Positions 26,055 through 34,899 of a stretch of 64,000 nucleotides of DNA are shown in pieces (the first letter of the stretch is position 1; each line of letters begins with the position of its first letter). Made by a program: the position numbers and the translations under genes. The stretch is from contig CANCFV010000005.1 of assembly GCA_947377275.1 (NCBI GenBank), positions 1 through 64,000 of the forward strand. Direction: 5' to 3'. The notes below the pieces were generated by a model that was given only the letters and a program-made list of their open reading frames with translations, made no database searches and was not told where the DNA came from. Source of the DNA: Burkholderiales bacterium (GTDB taxonomy: Bacteria; Pseudomonadota; Gammaproteobacteria; Burkholderiales; Burkholderiaceae_C).

Positions 26055-27178
26055 CACAGGCCCGTCTTGAACGAGGTGTAGATGCGCGTCATCTGGCGAC
26101 GGATGTCGTTGTTGAGCGCCTCAGGCTGGGCCATCTTCTTCATCTCGGCCTCGGGCGGGAACACCGCCGGGTCGTTGGCGATTTCAGGCTTGATGAACTT
26201 GCGCGAAGCCAGGTTGGGGTTGGCGTAGAACACCTTGTTGGTCAGGCCGGCATGCACCTCGGGACGCAAGATGTAGTTGATCCACTTCAGGGCGTTTTCG
26301 GGGTGCGGCGCATCGGCCGGGATCACCATCGTGTCCATGAAGATGACGCCACCCGTTTTGGGCGTGAGCGTCAAGATGTTCTGGCCGGTCTTGCCCTCAA
26401 TGGCGCGGTTCTTGGCGATGTTGATGTCGCCCGAGTAGCCAAAGGCCGCGCAAATCGAGCCATTGGCCAGGTCATTGATGTAGCCCGACGAGCTGAACAA
26501 GGTCACATAAGGCCGGATCGCCTTGAGCACCGGCGGCACCAGCTGGTAGTCGGCGATGTTCTTGCTGTAGGCGGGCTTGCCCAGGTAATGCAGCGTGGCG
26601 GGAATCACCTCGGTGGGCGAGTCCAGGAAAGAGACGCCACAGCTCTTGAGCTTGCTGATGTACTCGGGCTTGAACAGCAAGTCCCACACGTTGTCGGGCA
26701 TGGGCATGCCGCCCAGCGCCGCCTTGACCTTGTCCACGTTGATGCCCACCGTGGTGTAACCCCACAGCCAGTTCACCATGTACTGGTTGCCTGGGTCGAG
26801 GCGAGCCAGCTGCGCCAAAAACGCAGGGTCCAGGTTCTTGTAGTTGGGCACCTTGGACTTGTCGATCTTTTGCAGCAAGCCGCCATCGGCCTGCATCTTG
26901 GCCCAGTAAGACGAAGGCACCACCACGTCGTAGCCGGTTTTGCCAGCCACCAGTTTGGCGTGCACGATCTCGTTGGCATCGAAGACGTCGTAGCGCACCT
27001 TGATGCCGGTTTCTTTCTCGAATCCGGCAATGGTGTCAGGGGCGATGTAGTTGGACCAGTTATAGACGTTGAGGACCTTTTCCTCCTCGGCCTGCGCCGG
27101 CGATGCGGCCACCACGGCCAGGGCCGCAGCCACGGCCAGTCGGGTCAGGGAAGGCAAAAGGCTCATCTTCAATGTCAT
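26054..27178 (-). CDS. potF: Putrescine-binding periplasmic protein PotF
   Basis: Periplasmic substrate-binding protein of 374 residues with a signal peptide ending at ASPAQA and the typical family opening VLNVYNWSNYIAPDTI. The aromatic/acidic ligand-site segments WLWGYTTVGIN, FSSSGYIND and FGYSGD are present. Of three in-frame ATGs I chose 27178, which has GGAG nine bases upstream. The gene follows puuA by 79 bases, so uptake and first catabolic step are co-located. Putrescine is the likely ligand because of the Puu genes; spermidine binding cannot be excluded. Confidence 0.93.
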   Translation of the reverse strand: MTLKMSLLPSLTRLAVAAALAVVAASPAQAEEEKVLNVYNWSNYIAPDTIAGFEKETGIKVRYDVFDANEIVHAKLVAGKTGYDVVVPSSYWAKMQADGGLLQKIDKSKVPNYKNLDPAFLAQLARLDPGNQYMVNWLWGYTTVGINVDKVKAALGGMPMPDNVWDLLFKPEYISKLKSCGVSFLDSPTEVIPATLHYLGKPAYSKNIADYQLVPPVLKAIRPYVTLFSSSGYINDLANGSICAAFGYSGDINIAKNRAIEGKTGQNILTLTPKTGGVIFMDTMVIPADAPHPENALKWINYILRPEVHAGLTNKVFYANPNLASRKFIKPEIANDPAVFPPEAEMKKMAQPEALNNDIRRQMTRIYTSFKTGL

Positions 27179-27257
27179 GGCGTTCATCTCCAGCATGTGC
27201 TGTGGGCACTGTAATAGGGGTTCAGCAAGTTACAGGCCATCTCAGGCCCGCCGGGTG

Positions 27258-28628
27258 TCAAACATGCAACAGCAGGTGTTCGCGCTCCCAGGGCGAGATC
27301 ACCTTCATGAACTCGGCGTATTCCACCTCTTTGATCTCGGTGTAGACCGTGATGAAGTCCTGGCCCAGGACCTCGGCCAGATCGGCCTCGTCGCGCAGCA
27401 GGTTCACGGCCTCACCCAGGCTGCGAGGCAACTCGTAGTCGCCCAGGTAGGCGTCGCCCCGGCACTCAGGGCGCGGCTCGATTTGTTTCATGATGCCGAG
27501 GTAGCCGCAAGCCAAGGTGGCGGCCATGGCCACATAGGGATTGGCGTCCGAGCCCACCACGCGGTTCTCAATGCGCCGCGCCGCTGGCGTGGCCACGGGC
27601 GAGCGGATGCCCACCGTGCGGTTGTCGGTGCCCCACTGGATGTTGATGGGCGCCGCATTCGATCGCACCAGGCGGCGGTAGCTGTTCACATAGGGTGCGA
27701 ACAAGGCCATGGCGGCCGGCACATAGCGCTGCAAGCCACCAATGAACCAATAGAACTCTTTGGACGCCGTGCCATCGGGGTTGCTGAAGATGTTCTTGCC
27801 CGTGGCCTTGTTGACCACGCTTTGGTGGATGTGCATGGCGCTGCCCGGCTCATTGGCCATGGGCTTGGCCATGAACGTGGCGTACATCTCGTGCCGCAGC
27901 GCGGCCTCGCGGATGGTGCGCTTGAAGAAGAACACCTCGTCGGCCAGGCCCAGCGGGTGGTCGTGGAAGAAGTTGATCTCCATCTGGCCGGCACCCACTT
28001 CGTGGATGAGGGTGTCGACGTTGAGCTCCATCTTTTGACAGTAGTCGTAGATGTCTTCAAACAAAGGGTCGAACTCGTTGACGGCATCGATGCTGTAGGC
28101 CTGGCGCGAGGTCTCGGCACGACCCGAACGCCCGCGGGGTGGGCGCAAGGGCATGTTGGGGTCGACGCTGCGCTCGATCAGGTAAAACTCAAGTTCAGGC
28201 GCCACCACGGGCGACCAGCCCTGGTCGTCGTACAGCTGGCACACGCGGCGCAGCACCGAGCGCGGCGCATACGGGATCAGCTTGCCCTCGCGGTCGTAGC
28301 AGTCGTGGATGACCTGCGCGGTCGGGTCGCTGGCCCAGGGCACGATGCGCACCGTGGTGGGGTCGGGCTGCAGGTGCATGTCCCGGTCGGTGGGCGTGAT
28401 CACGTCGTAATACGGACCCGAGGCCGGGAACTCGCCTGTCACCCCGATGGCCACGATGCCTTCGGGCAGGCGCATGCCACGGTCTTCGGTGAACTTTTCG
28501 CGCGGCAGGATCTTGCCGCGCGCCACGCCGGTCAGGTCGGGCACCAAGCACTCGATCTCGGTGACTGCCCGCTCGTTGAGCCATTGCTCCAATTCGCTGA
28601 AGCTGCTGGGTAGCTTGTTGTGCGTCAC
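27258..28628 (-). CDS. puuA: Gamma-glutamylputrescine synthetase (glutamine synthetase family)
   Basis: ATP-dependent ligase that joins glutamate to putrescine, the entry step of the Puu pathway; 456 residues. Glutamine-synthetase landmarks are visible: EVGAGQMEINF (metal-binding glutamate), AMHIHQS (catalytic histidine strand), NSYRRL and NRTVGIRSP. The tracked 620-residue ORF is too long: family similarity begins at HNKLPSSFSELEQWL, and a GTG at 28628 with AAAGGA about nine bases upstream gives the normal length. It starts 26 bases after puuD. Confidence 0.93.
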   Translation of the reverse strand: MTHNKLPSSFSELEQWLNERAVTEIECLVPDLTGVARGKILPREKFTEDRGMRLPEGIVAIGVTGEFPASGPYYDVITPTDRDMHLQPDPTTVRIVPWASDPTAQVIHDCYDREGKLIPYAPRSVLRRVCQLYDDQGWSPVVAPELEFYLIERSVDPNMPLRPPRGRSGRAETSRQAYSIDAVNEFDPLFEDIYDYCQKMELNVDTLIHEVGAGQMEINFFHDHPLGLADEVFFFKRTIREAALRHEMYATFMAKPMANEPGSAMHIHQSVVNKATGKNIFSNPDGTASKEFYWFIGGLQRYVPAAMALFAPYVNSYRRLVRSNAAPINIQWGTDNRTVGIRSPVATPAARRIENRVVGSDANPYVAMAATLACGYLGIMKQIEPRPECRGDAYLGDYELPRSLGEAVNLLRDEADLAEVLGQDFITVYTEIKEVEYAEFMKVISPWEREHLLLHV

Positions 28629-28654
28629 CTGGAAGTCCTTTGTGTGGATGCTGG

Positions 28655-29461
28655 CTAGCGTCTGGCGTGATAGGCCCTGCAGGCCTGGCCAAACGCTTGG
28701 AAGATCTGTTGCGAGACGGGGTTCTGCGCCGCCAGCCATTCGGGGTGCCACTGCAGGCACAGGCTGAAGGCAGAGCCACGAGGAACGTGGGTGGTAGCGT
28801 GCTCGGCCACGGAAAAGGCTTCGACCACACCATCGGGCGCGCGGGCCTCGATGTGCAGGCCGGGCGCCAGTTGCTTGACGCCTTGCCCATGCAGGCTGTT
28901 GACCATGAATTCGCCCTGGCGCACCGCGCTGCCCTCCAGGCCATCGAGGATGTGGGCGAGCGCGCCGTCCGGTGTCAAACGCACAGGGTGCGACAGGCCG
29001 TACTCTTGCTCGACGGGTTTGCTGTGGTCGCCGCGGTGGTCCATCAAACCGGGCTGCGCATGCACGGCCTGGTGCAAAGAGCCGCCCAATGCGACGTTCA
29101 CTTCTTGGAAGCCCCGGCAAATGCCCAGCAGCGGCATGCCTTGAGACACCGCCATGCGGATCAAGGGCAGCGTCCAGGCGTCGCGTTCGGGGTCGAGGGG
29201 CAAGGCCTCGTCCAGCACGTCTTCGTCGAAGTGGCTGGGGTGCACATTGGACGGCGAGCCGGTGAGCAGCAGGCCATCGGCGATGTCGAGCAAGGTGCCC
29301 AGTTCATGCGGCTGCGCGGCGGGCACCACAAGGGGCGTGCAGCCCGCCAGGCGGATGGCATCGACGTATTTCTGACCCGCCACATGGAAGGGGTGGCGAC
29401 CCAGCACCCGCTGACAAGCAGGCACCAACACGATGGGAGATCGATTCAAAGCGGCACGCAT
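28655..29461 (-). CDS. puuD: Gamma-glutamyl-GABA hydrolase (class I glutamine amidotransferase-like)
   Basis: Hydrolyses gamma-glutamyl-GABA to GABA and glutamate, closing the Puu pathway. The 268-residue C26-type hydrolase shows the nucleophile elbow GICRGFQEVNVALGG with its cysteine, and the catalytic histidine/glutamate pair in LQWHPEW. It is the first gene of the puuD-puuA-potFGHI operon and is divergent from the BAHD-like gene; the 180-base gap between them must hold both promoters. No PuuR-type repressor gene is found in the window. Confidence 0.92.
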   Translation of the reverse strand: MRAALNRSPIVLVPACQRVLGRHPFHVAGQKYVDAIRLAGCTPLVVPAAQPHELGTLLDIADGLLLTGSPSNVHPSHFDEDVLDEALPLDPERDAWTLPLIRMAVSQGMPLLGICRGFQEVNVALGGSLHQAVHAQPGLMDHRGDHSKPVEQEYGLSHPVRLTPDGALAHILDGLEGSAVRQGEFMVNSLHGQGVKQLAPGLHIEARAPDGVVEAFSVAEHATTHVPRGSAFSLCLQWHPEWLAAQNPVSQQIFQAFGQACRAYHARR

Positions 29462-29641
29462 GGCGGAGTTGGTGCAAGCAGTGTGCCAAATCGCATACAG
29501 GTGTCAAGCCTGAATCGCCTCCTGGGCCTTGGACACGTTGCCCACCGTTACACGGATTCCGGTTAAATTGCGTATCTGTTTTTGCAGTACACCTGCAGTT
29601 CACTGTGCCGTTGCGTTGGCCAGGCCTGCAAAACCATCGAC

Positions 29642-30958
29642 ATGAGCCGTATCCGTCCCCGCCTGGTGTCCAAGGAACTGATTCGTTCCGGCGTCACTCG
29701 TCCCGCCCAGAAGCTGACGGCATCTGACCTGATGGTCAGCCATGTCGGTGTGCCCGTCTTTTACGTCTACGAGCAAGGGCTGGACATTGAACGGCTGAAG
29801 CGTTCGCTCACGGAGGTTGCCGCACACCACCCCTTGATCACCGGACGCATGCAAAAAGATGCGAATGGCGATGATGTGGTCGTCGGCAACGATGAGGGCC
29901 TGCTGCTGGAGGTCTTCGATTGCGACACGCCCATGCCCCCTTACGGGCTGCAGCACCCGATGCGCCGCGACTGCCATCGCTTCATCCACACCATCCTGCC
30001 CTGGCGGGTGATCCCCAAGCAACTGCCCTTGGCTCAGATCAGCGTGACCCGATTTGCCAACGGCAGCGCCGTGCTGGCCATTCACGCGGTGCACAGCCTG
30101 TTCGACGGCAGCAGCTTCTGGAACCTGCTTCAGGATTGGGCGGCTGTGGCCAACGGTGGCGAGGTGGGGAGCCCGGTCCAGGACCGTGACTGCCTGTTCG
30201 ACCTCATGCAAACGGCGGTCAACACCCCGGACACCCGCAAGGTCATGGCCGAGATGGACTTGGGCACCCAGTTCCGTCTCTACCCCAAACTGGCCTGGCT
30301 GGCTTTTGAAAACACGCTGGGTGTCTACCGGATACCGCCTGCGGCCATCGAGGCCATGAGGGCCTCCATCCCTGAAGACGAGCCCTTGGGCGCCCGTGTC
30401 AGCGTGGCCGATTTGGTCACGGCTCACGCCATCAAGCTCATGGCCTCGGCACAGAAGCACCAGGGTGACCGCATGCTCAGCCTGGTGTCCGACCTGCGCT
30501 ATCGCAAGGCCCTGGGCCTTCCCCACCGCATGTTCGGCAATGCCCTGGCCCAGGAGTCCATGACCTACACCCACCAGGCGCTGCGCTCGCAAACCGAGGG
30601 CGAGCTGGCCCTGGCCTTCAAGCGCCCCGGTGCCATGCACAGCACCGAGGAGACCCTCGGCTACCTGGGGCTGCTGGAGCGCCACCGCCGGGCCGGCACC
30701 ATCCGCAAGCTCATCCCCAAGGCGATCGTCCATTCGCCCGACAGCGGTTTTGTTCAGAACAACTACAACCACCTGCCCATCTATGGACTCGATCTGGGCA
30801 CCGGCCGCCCCAGCTGGTTCAACCCCAAGCCCGTGCCGTTTCGCATGCTCAAGATCGTGCCAACGCCGCAAGGTGATGGCGGCGTGGACATCCACCTCAC
30901 GGTCAGCAAGGCCGAGCAAGGCCCCTTCGAGACCAGGTACGGGCGCACCAGCCCCTGA
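29642..30958 (+). CDS. BAHD-like acyltransferase
   Basis: A 438-residue protein resembling the BAHD (transferase) family best known from plants and fungi, which moves acyl groups from CoA to alcohols or amines. The catalytic HxxxDG motif is HSLFDGSSF near residue 156. A late DLGTGRPSWF (about residue 385) matches the position and pattern of the BAHD structural motif DFGWG. I start at ATG 29642 (MSRIRPRL) because the 20 tracked residues before it look non-coding. It is divergent from puuD, so an amine acceptor such as a polyamine is conceivable, but this is guesswork from position. It belongs to a different family from the acyltransferase-fold protein at 4.2 kb. Confidence 0.65.
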   Translation: MSRIRPRLVSKELIRSGVTRPAQKLTASDLMVSHVGVPVFYVYEQGLDIERLKRSLTEVAAHHPLITGRMQKDANGDDVVVGNDEGLLLEVFDCDTPMPPYGLQHPMRRDCHRFIHTILPWRVIPKQLPLAQISVTRFANGSAVLAIHAVHSLFDGSSFWNLLQDWAAVANGGEVGSPVQDRDCLFDLMQTAVNTPDTRKVMAEMDLGTQFRLYPKLAWLAFENTLGVYRIPPAAIEAMRASIPEDEPLGARVSVADLVTAHAIKLMASAQKHQGDRMLSLVSDLRYRKALGLPHRMFGNALAQESMTYTHQALRSQTEGELALAFKRPGAMHSTEETLGYLGLLERHRRAGTIRKLIPKAIVHSPDSGFVQNNYNHLPIYGLDLGTGRPSWFNPKPVPFRMLKIVPTPQGDGGVDIHLTVSKAEQGPFETRYGRTSP

Positions 30959-30987
30959 ATCCGAGGTTCGGCGCGAACGCGGGTGAC

Positions 30988-31791
30988 TCAAGCTCGGTTC
31001 ATTTGGCCGATCAACAACCACACGGCCGTGCACAGCAGCATCCAGCCAAACGCAGCGCGCATGCGCCGCTCGGGCAGGCGGTGGGCCCAGGCCACCCCGC
31101 TGGAGACGGTGCACATGCCGCTCAAGGCCAGGGGCACGCCCATGGCCCAGTCCACCTGGCCCGCCTGGGCGTAGGTCGTCAAAGCGATGACCGCGCTGGG
31201 CGCCACCAGGGCCAGGGCCAAGCCCTGCGCCGCCGCTTGGCGTTGGCCGAACCAGCGCGTGATCAAAGGCGTGGCCAACAAGCCGCCGCCGATGCCCAGC
31301 AAACCCATGCTGCCGCCACCCAGCACGCCCACCACGGGCAACCAGCGCATGGGCACCGAAGGGGCAGAGGGAGTGGGCGCGACCGCTGGGTCCGCACCCG
31401 GCAGAGGGCCGTGTCGCAAGGCTTGCAGGGTGCGCAAGGCCAGCAAGAGCAAGAACACGCTGAACACCACGCGCAAGACCCCAGTGGGCAAGCCCGTTGC
31501 CCAGTGCGCCACCACCCAGGTGGTGACGGTGGCCGCCACGCCCAGCCCCAGCGCACGTCGCCAAGCCACCGGGTGGTGCTGGCTGTAACGCCACCAACCC
31601 ACCAAGAGGTTGGGCGCCATCATGACCAGGGCCGTGCCTTGGGCCAGGGGTTGCGCCATGCCATAGGCCAAGACCAGCAGCGGGATGGCGATCACGCCAC
31701 CGCCGATGCCAAAGAGGCCGCCGAAAAAGCCCATGCCCGCGCCCAAGGCCAGGGTGGGCAGCACGTGCACCAGGGTGGTCATTGTGTTCAT
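30988..31791 (-). CDS. TauE/SafE-family anion permease
   Basis: Inner-membrane permease of 267 residues with about eight helices in two repeats. The family's glycine-rich motif appears in both halves (GFFGGLFGIGGGVIAIPLL and GLLGIGGGLLATPLI). Members export sulfite, sulfoacetate or other small organic anions; the substrate here is unknown. ATG 31791 (MNTMTTLV) is the preferred start. It is divergent from a LysR regulator across 99 bases that contain inverted repeats, so it is probably that regulator's target. Confidence 0.88.
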   Translation of the reverse strand: MNTMTTLVHVLPTLALGAGMGFFGGLFGIGGGVIAIPLLVLAYGMAQPLAQGTALVMMAPNLLVGWWRYSQHHPVAWRRALGLGVAATVTTWVVAHWATGLPTGVLRVVFSVFLLLLALRTLQALRHGPLPGADPAVAPTPSAPSVPMRWLPVVGVLGGGSMGLLGIGGGLLATPLITRWFGQRQAAAQGLALALVAPSAVIALTTYAQAGQVDWAMGVPLALSGMCTVSSGVAWAHRLPERRMRAAFGWMLLCTAVWLLIGQMNRA

Positions 31792-31805
31792 CGTTGGGAC
31801 ATGAT

Positions 31806-31829
31806 ATTGATGCCCACTCAAACATCAAT
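31806..31829. repeat. Inverted repeat in the tauE/lysR intergenic region (operator-like)
   Basis: ATTGATG, 10 bases, CATCAAT: a perfect 7-bp inverted repeat just upstream of the TauE-like gene, of the size bound by LysR-type dimers. Confidence 0.5.
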
Positions 31830-31842
31830 GGTCTGCATGGCC

Positions 31843-31869
31843 ATTGATTCATGCGCTATACGCATCAAT
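31843..31869. repeat. Second inverted repeat, lysR-proximal (operator-like)
   Basis: ATTGAT..ATGCG-ctata-CGCAT.CAAT: a nested palindrome whose outer ATTGAT/ATCAAT half-sites repeat those of the first repeat. It ends 21 bases before the LysR start codon, so autoregulation plus control of the divergent permease is likely. Confidence 0.5.
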
Positions 31870-31890
31870 CTGGTTTGCAAGACTGCCCCG

Positions 31891-32814
31891 ATGGACGACA
31901 CCCCCGACCTCGCCTTTTTCGCCGTGCTGGCGCGCAAGCCCAGCCTGGCCGCAGCCGCACCCGAGCTGGGCCTGAGTCCACCTGCCGTGAGCCGTCGGCT
32001 GGCGGGCCTGGAAAAACGCCTGGGCGTGCGCCTGCTCAACCGCACCACGCGGCGCATGAGCCTGACGCCCGAGGGCGAGCGTTACCTGGAAGAAGGCGGA
32101 CGCATCCTGCGCGACATCGAAGCGCTGGAGCGCTCACTGAGCGAAAGCCGCCAGCGGCCCCGCGGCCTGCTGCGCATCAATGCCACGTTTGGCTTTGGGC
32201 GTCGGCACCTGGCACCGGCCGTGTCCGACTTTGTGGCCCTGTACCCCGAGATCGAGGTGATGCTGGAGCTGACCGACAAGCCACTGGACCTGACGGCCCA
32301 CGCCATGGACATCGGCATCCGCTTCGGGTTGCCGCCAGACGCACGCGTGCTGGCGCGGCCACTGGCCACGAACCGCCGCGTGCTGTGTGCGGCGCCCAGC
32401 TATGTTCAGGCGCACGGCAACCCAGCGGCGCCGCGCGATTTGGCGTCGCACCGGTGCATCGTCATCCGCGAAAACAACGCGGCCTACAACAACTGGCACT
32501 TGTCCGACGGGCGCGAACAGCTGACGGTCAAGGTGCGGGGGCCTTTGAGCAGCAACCACGGCGAGGTGGCCGTGGACTGGGCGGTGGCGGGGCGCGGCAT
32601 CGTGCTGCGCTCGCTGTGGGATGTGGCGGGGCTGTTGCGCACAGGGCAGCTGGTGCCCGTGTTGCCCGCGTGGACGGACCCATCGGCCGACATCCACGCG
32701 ATTTACCCGCAGCGGCACCACTTGTCGGCCAAGGTCCGGGTGTTCCTGGACTTCATGGCCGAGCGTTTTGCGGCCTACCGCAATGACTCGCCCCAGACTG
32801 GTGCGAGTTGGTGA
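31891..32814 (+). CDS. LysR-family transcriptional regulator
   Basis: A 307-residue LysR regulator. The winged helix-turn-helix occupies residues 5-65 (LSPPAVSRRLAGLEKRLGVRLLNRTTRRMSLT) and the periplasmic-binding-like effector domain follows. It starts at ATG 31891; the 603-residue tracked ORF adds non-coding sequence upstream. It is divergent from the TauE/SafE permease and probably controls it through the repeats between them. The effector is unknown. Confidence 0.92.
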   Translation: MDDTPDLAFFAVLARKPSLAAAAPELGLSPPAVSRRLAGLEKRLGVRLLNRTTRRMSLTPEGERYLEEGGRILRDIEALERSLSESRQRPRGLLRINATFGFGRRHLAPAVSDFVALYPEIEVMLELTDKPLDLTAHAMDIGIRFGLPPDARVLARPLATNRRVLCAAPSYVQAHGNPAAPRDLASHRCIVIRENNAAYNNWHLSDGREQLTVKVRGPLSSNHGEVAVDWAVAGRGIVLRSLWDVAGLLRTGQLVPVLPAWTDPSADIHAIYPQRHHLSAKVRVFLDFMAERFAAYRNDSPQTGASW

Positions 32815-32817
32815 AAA

Positions 32818-33075
32818 TCAGTGCGTGCGACGCTGAGGCGCTTGGTAACCACCGCGCTCGATGTGGCGGAAGGTGATGCGACCCTTGCTCAGATCGTAAG
32901 GAGACAGCTCCAGAGAGACCTTGTCACCCGCCAAGATGCGGATGTGGTGCTTCTTCATCTTGCCCGAGGTGTAGGCGATCAGTTGGTGGCCGTTTTCCAG
33001 GGTGACGCGGAAACGCGAGTCCGGCAGGACTTCGTTCACAACGCCATTCATTTCGATCAGTTCTTCCTTGGCCAT
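32818..33075 (-). CDS. infA: Translation initiation factor IF-1 (second-copy type)
   Basis: An 85-residue IF-1: an S1-type OB fold that binds the ribosomal A site during initiation. The family core is plain ([49 protein letters not shown]). It carries a basic C-terminal tail (QAPQRRTH) beyond the usual 72 residues. The start is the internal ATG; the 147-residue tracked ORF includes leader. It stands alone, away from ribosomal protein genes, as expected of the second infA copy of many Burkholderiales. Its stop lies three bases from that of the convergent LysR gene. Confidence 0.93.
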   Translation of the reverse strand: MAKEELIEMNGVVNEVLPDSRFRVTLENGHQLIAYTSGKMKKHHIRILAGDKVSLELSPYDLSKGRITFRHIERGGYQAPQRRTH

Positions 33076-33317
33076 GTACAGGGGCTCCAGTTGGGGATCT
33101 CGGACCCCCAGGGCGTCAGACACTGTTTTTGCAATGGCCTGTTCGGAAGAGGTCGATGGTGATATAAGTCGAGACTGGCGAATGTAGCACGCTTGGCCCT
33201 GTGTCGTCAAAGTGCGGCCTTGGTACTCCTTGTAGGTGCATGCCTTGGCCCAGGCCTGCAAGCACGCCCTGGGAGACTTGAAAAGGGTCTGGCCGAGCCG
33301 GGCGCTACAGTGCGCAG

Positions 33318-34559
33318 ATGCAAGAACGGATTCAATCGGCTGTCGACAACGACGCCAAGACCATGGGCCTGATCGGCCTGGCGCACGGCACCTCCCACTT
33401 CCACCACATGCTGCTGCCGCCGCTGTTTCCGGTGTTCATCCGGGACTTTGGCCTGAGCTATTCGCAGCTGGGCTTGCTGGTGTCGGTGTTTTTCGTGATC
33501 TCGGGCGTGGGCCAGGCCCTGGCGGGTTTTGTGGTCGACCGGATCGGCGCCCGGCCCGTGCTGTTCGCCGCGCTGGGCTGCTTCGTCGTCGCCTGCCTGG
33601 CCGCCGCCAGCGCCACGGGCTACAGCGGCTTGATGCTGGCCGCGGCCTTGGCGGGCCTGGGCAATGCGCCCTTCCATCCGGCCGACTTCACGATCTTGAA
33701 CAAACGCATCTCTGCGCCGCGCTTGGGCCATGCCTTTGCGGTGCACGGCATCAGCGGCAACCTGGGCTGGGCGCTGGCCCCGGTCTTCATGATCGGCGTG
33801 CACACGGCCACAGGCAACTGGCGCGTCGCTTATGGGTGTGCGGCACTGTTGGGCCTGACGGTGATTTCGCTGCTGGCCTGGCAACGCGACCTGCTGGACG
33901 ACGGGCACGACAGCCGCGGCGCCACAGGTTCGGCCGCGTCGGCAGCAAACAACGGCGTCGCGTCAACCCAATTCACCGAGCACCCACTGGCCTTTTTGAA
34001 GCTGCCCACCGTGTGGCTGTGCTTCTCGTTCTTCTTGTGGACGACCGCCGCGCTGAGCGCCATCCAAAGCTTTGCCAGCCCGGCCTTGCAGCAGCTGTAC
34101 GGCCTGCCGGTGTCTTTGACCGCCTTTGTGGTGACGGGCTACATGCTGTGCGGTGCAGCGGGCATGGTCGCCGGGGGCTTTCTGGTGGCGCGCGTGGCCC
34201 AGTTGGAGCGGGTGATCGCCGCGGCCATGGCCTTGGCGGCCACGCTGTTGTGTGTGACCGGCATGGGCTGGCTACCGCCACTGGCCGCTGCCGCCTGCGT
34301 GGCCCTGGCGGGCGTGGGCACCGGCCTGGCGGGCCCTTCGCGCGACATGCTGATCAAACGCGCTGCACCTCCAGGGGCCACGGGCCGCGTCTATGGCCTG
34401 GTGTATTCAGGACTGGATGTGGGCTTTGCGCTGGCGGCACCGGTGTTTGGTGCTTTGTTGGACGCAGGGCACGCTGCAGGCGTCTTCCATGGGGCCGCCG
34501 CGGCCACGGTGATTGGCGTGGCCTGTGCCGCCGTGGTGGGGGTGCGCACGCGGCGCTGA
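33318..34559 (+). CDS. MFS transporter, fosmidomycin-resistance type
   Basis: A 413-residue major facilitator with 12 predicted helices. The N-terminal [21 protein letters not shown] and [14 protein letters not shown] segments with conserved histidines and prolines are typical of the Fsr subgroup, which exports fosmidomycin and unrelated small molecules. It has an extended central cytoplasmic loop (about residues 190-220). Substrate and regulation are unknown; no regulator is adjacent. Confidence 0.87.
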   Translation: MQERIQSAVDNDAKTMGLIGLAHGTSHFHHMLLPPLFPVFIRDFGLSYSQLGLLVSVFFVISGVGQALAGFVVDRIGARPVLFAALGCFVVACLAAASATGYSGLMLAAALAGLGNAPFHPADFTILNKRISAPRLGHAFAVHGISGNLGWALAPVFMIGVHTATGNWRVAYGCAALLGLTVISLLAWQRDLLDDGHDSRGATGSAASAANNGVASTQFTEHPLAFLKLPTVWLCFSFFLWTTAALSAIQSFASPALQQLYGLPVSLTAFVVTGYMLCGAAGMVAGGFLVARVAQLERVIAAAMALAATLLCVTGMGWLPPLAAAACVALAGVGTGLAGPSRDMLIKRAAPPGATGRVYGLVYSGLDVGFALAAPVFGALLDAGHAAGVFHGAAAATVIGVACAAVVGVRTRR

Positions 34560-34571
34560 GCTCAGTGCCAT

Positions 34572-34868
34572 TCAGTGGGGTTTGCGTGGGCCCTTGAAGG
34601 CTTCGGGCGTGTAGACGTTGCCTTCTTGGATGCCACGCGTGCGGCGGGCCCGCTCGATGGCGTCTTGCGTGGCTTGGGCCGCCACCTTGCGAGACGAACG
34701 CCAGTGCCACAGCATCCGCGCACGCCGCTGGGTGTTGGCCCACGCGGAGCGAAGCCACCGGTCCAGCCGGGCGCGGCGCTGGGCGCCAATCACCAAGCGC
34801 AACAACATGAACAAACAGGCCACGGCAATGGCCACGGCGATCCAGGCTTTGAGTTCCATGGTGGTCAT
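34572..34868 (-). CDS. Small membrane-anchored protein, unknown function
   Basis: A 98-residue protein with one N-terminal membrane helix (AWIAVAIAVACLFMLLRLVIGA) and a strongly basic, tryptophan-containing cytoplasmic tail. I do not recognise a family. It starts with ATG 34868, 31 bases after the stop of the PstS-like gene, and may be the last gene of the large minus-strand signalling operon. Confidence 0.6.
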   Translation of the reverse strand: MTTMELKAWIAVAIAVACLFMLLRLVIGAQRRARLDRWLRSAWANTQRRARMLWHWRSSRKVAAQATQDAIERARRTRGIQEGNVYTPEAFKGPRKPH

Positions 34869-34899
34869 CGTAGCGCGGCTCAGGTGGCGGCGGTGGACA

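Noticed and set aside
27258-29120. 620-residue extended form of puuA
   Set aside because: The extra 164 residues overlap puuD and look like a shadow frame; the GTG at 28628 with a ribosome-binding site gives the family length.
29600-31852. 750-residue minus-strand ORF across the BAHD-like and TauE genes
   Set aside because: Antisense or out of frame to recognisable proteins, with no domain of its own.
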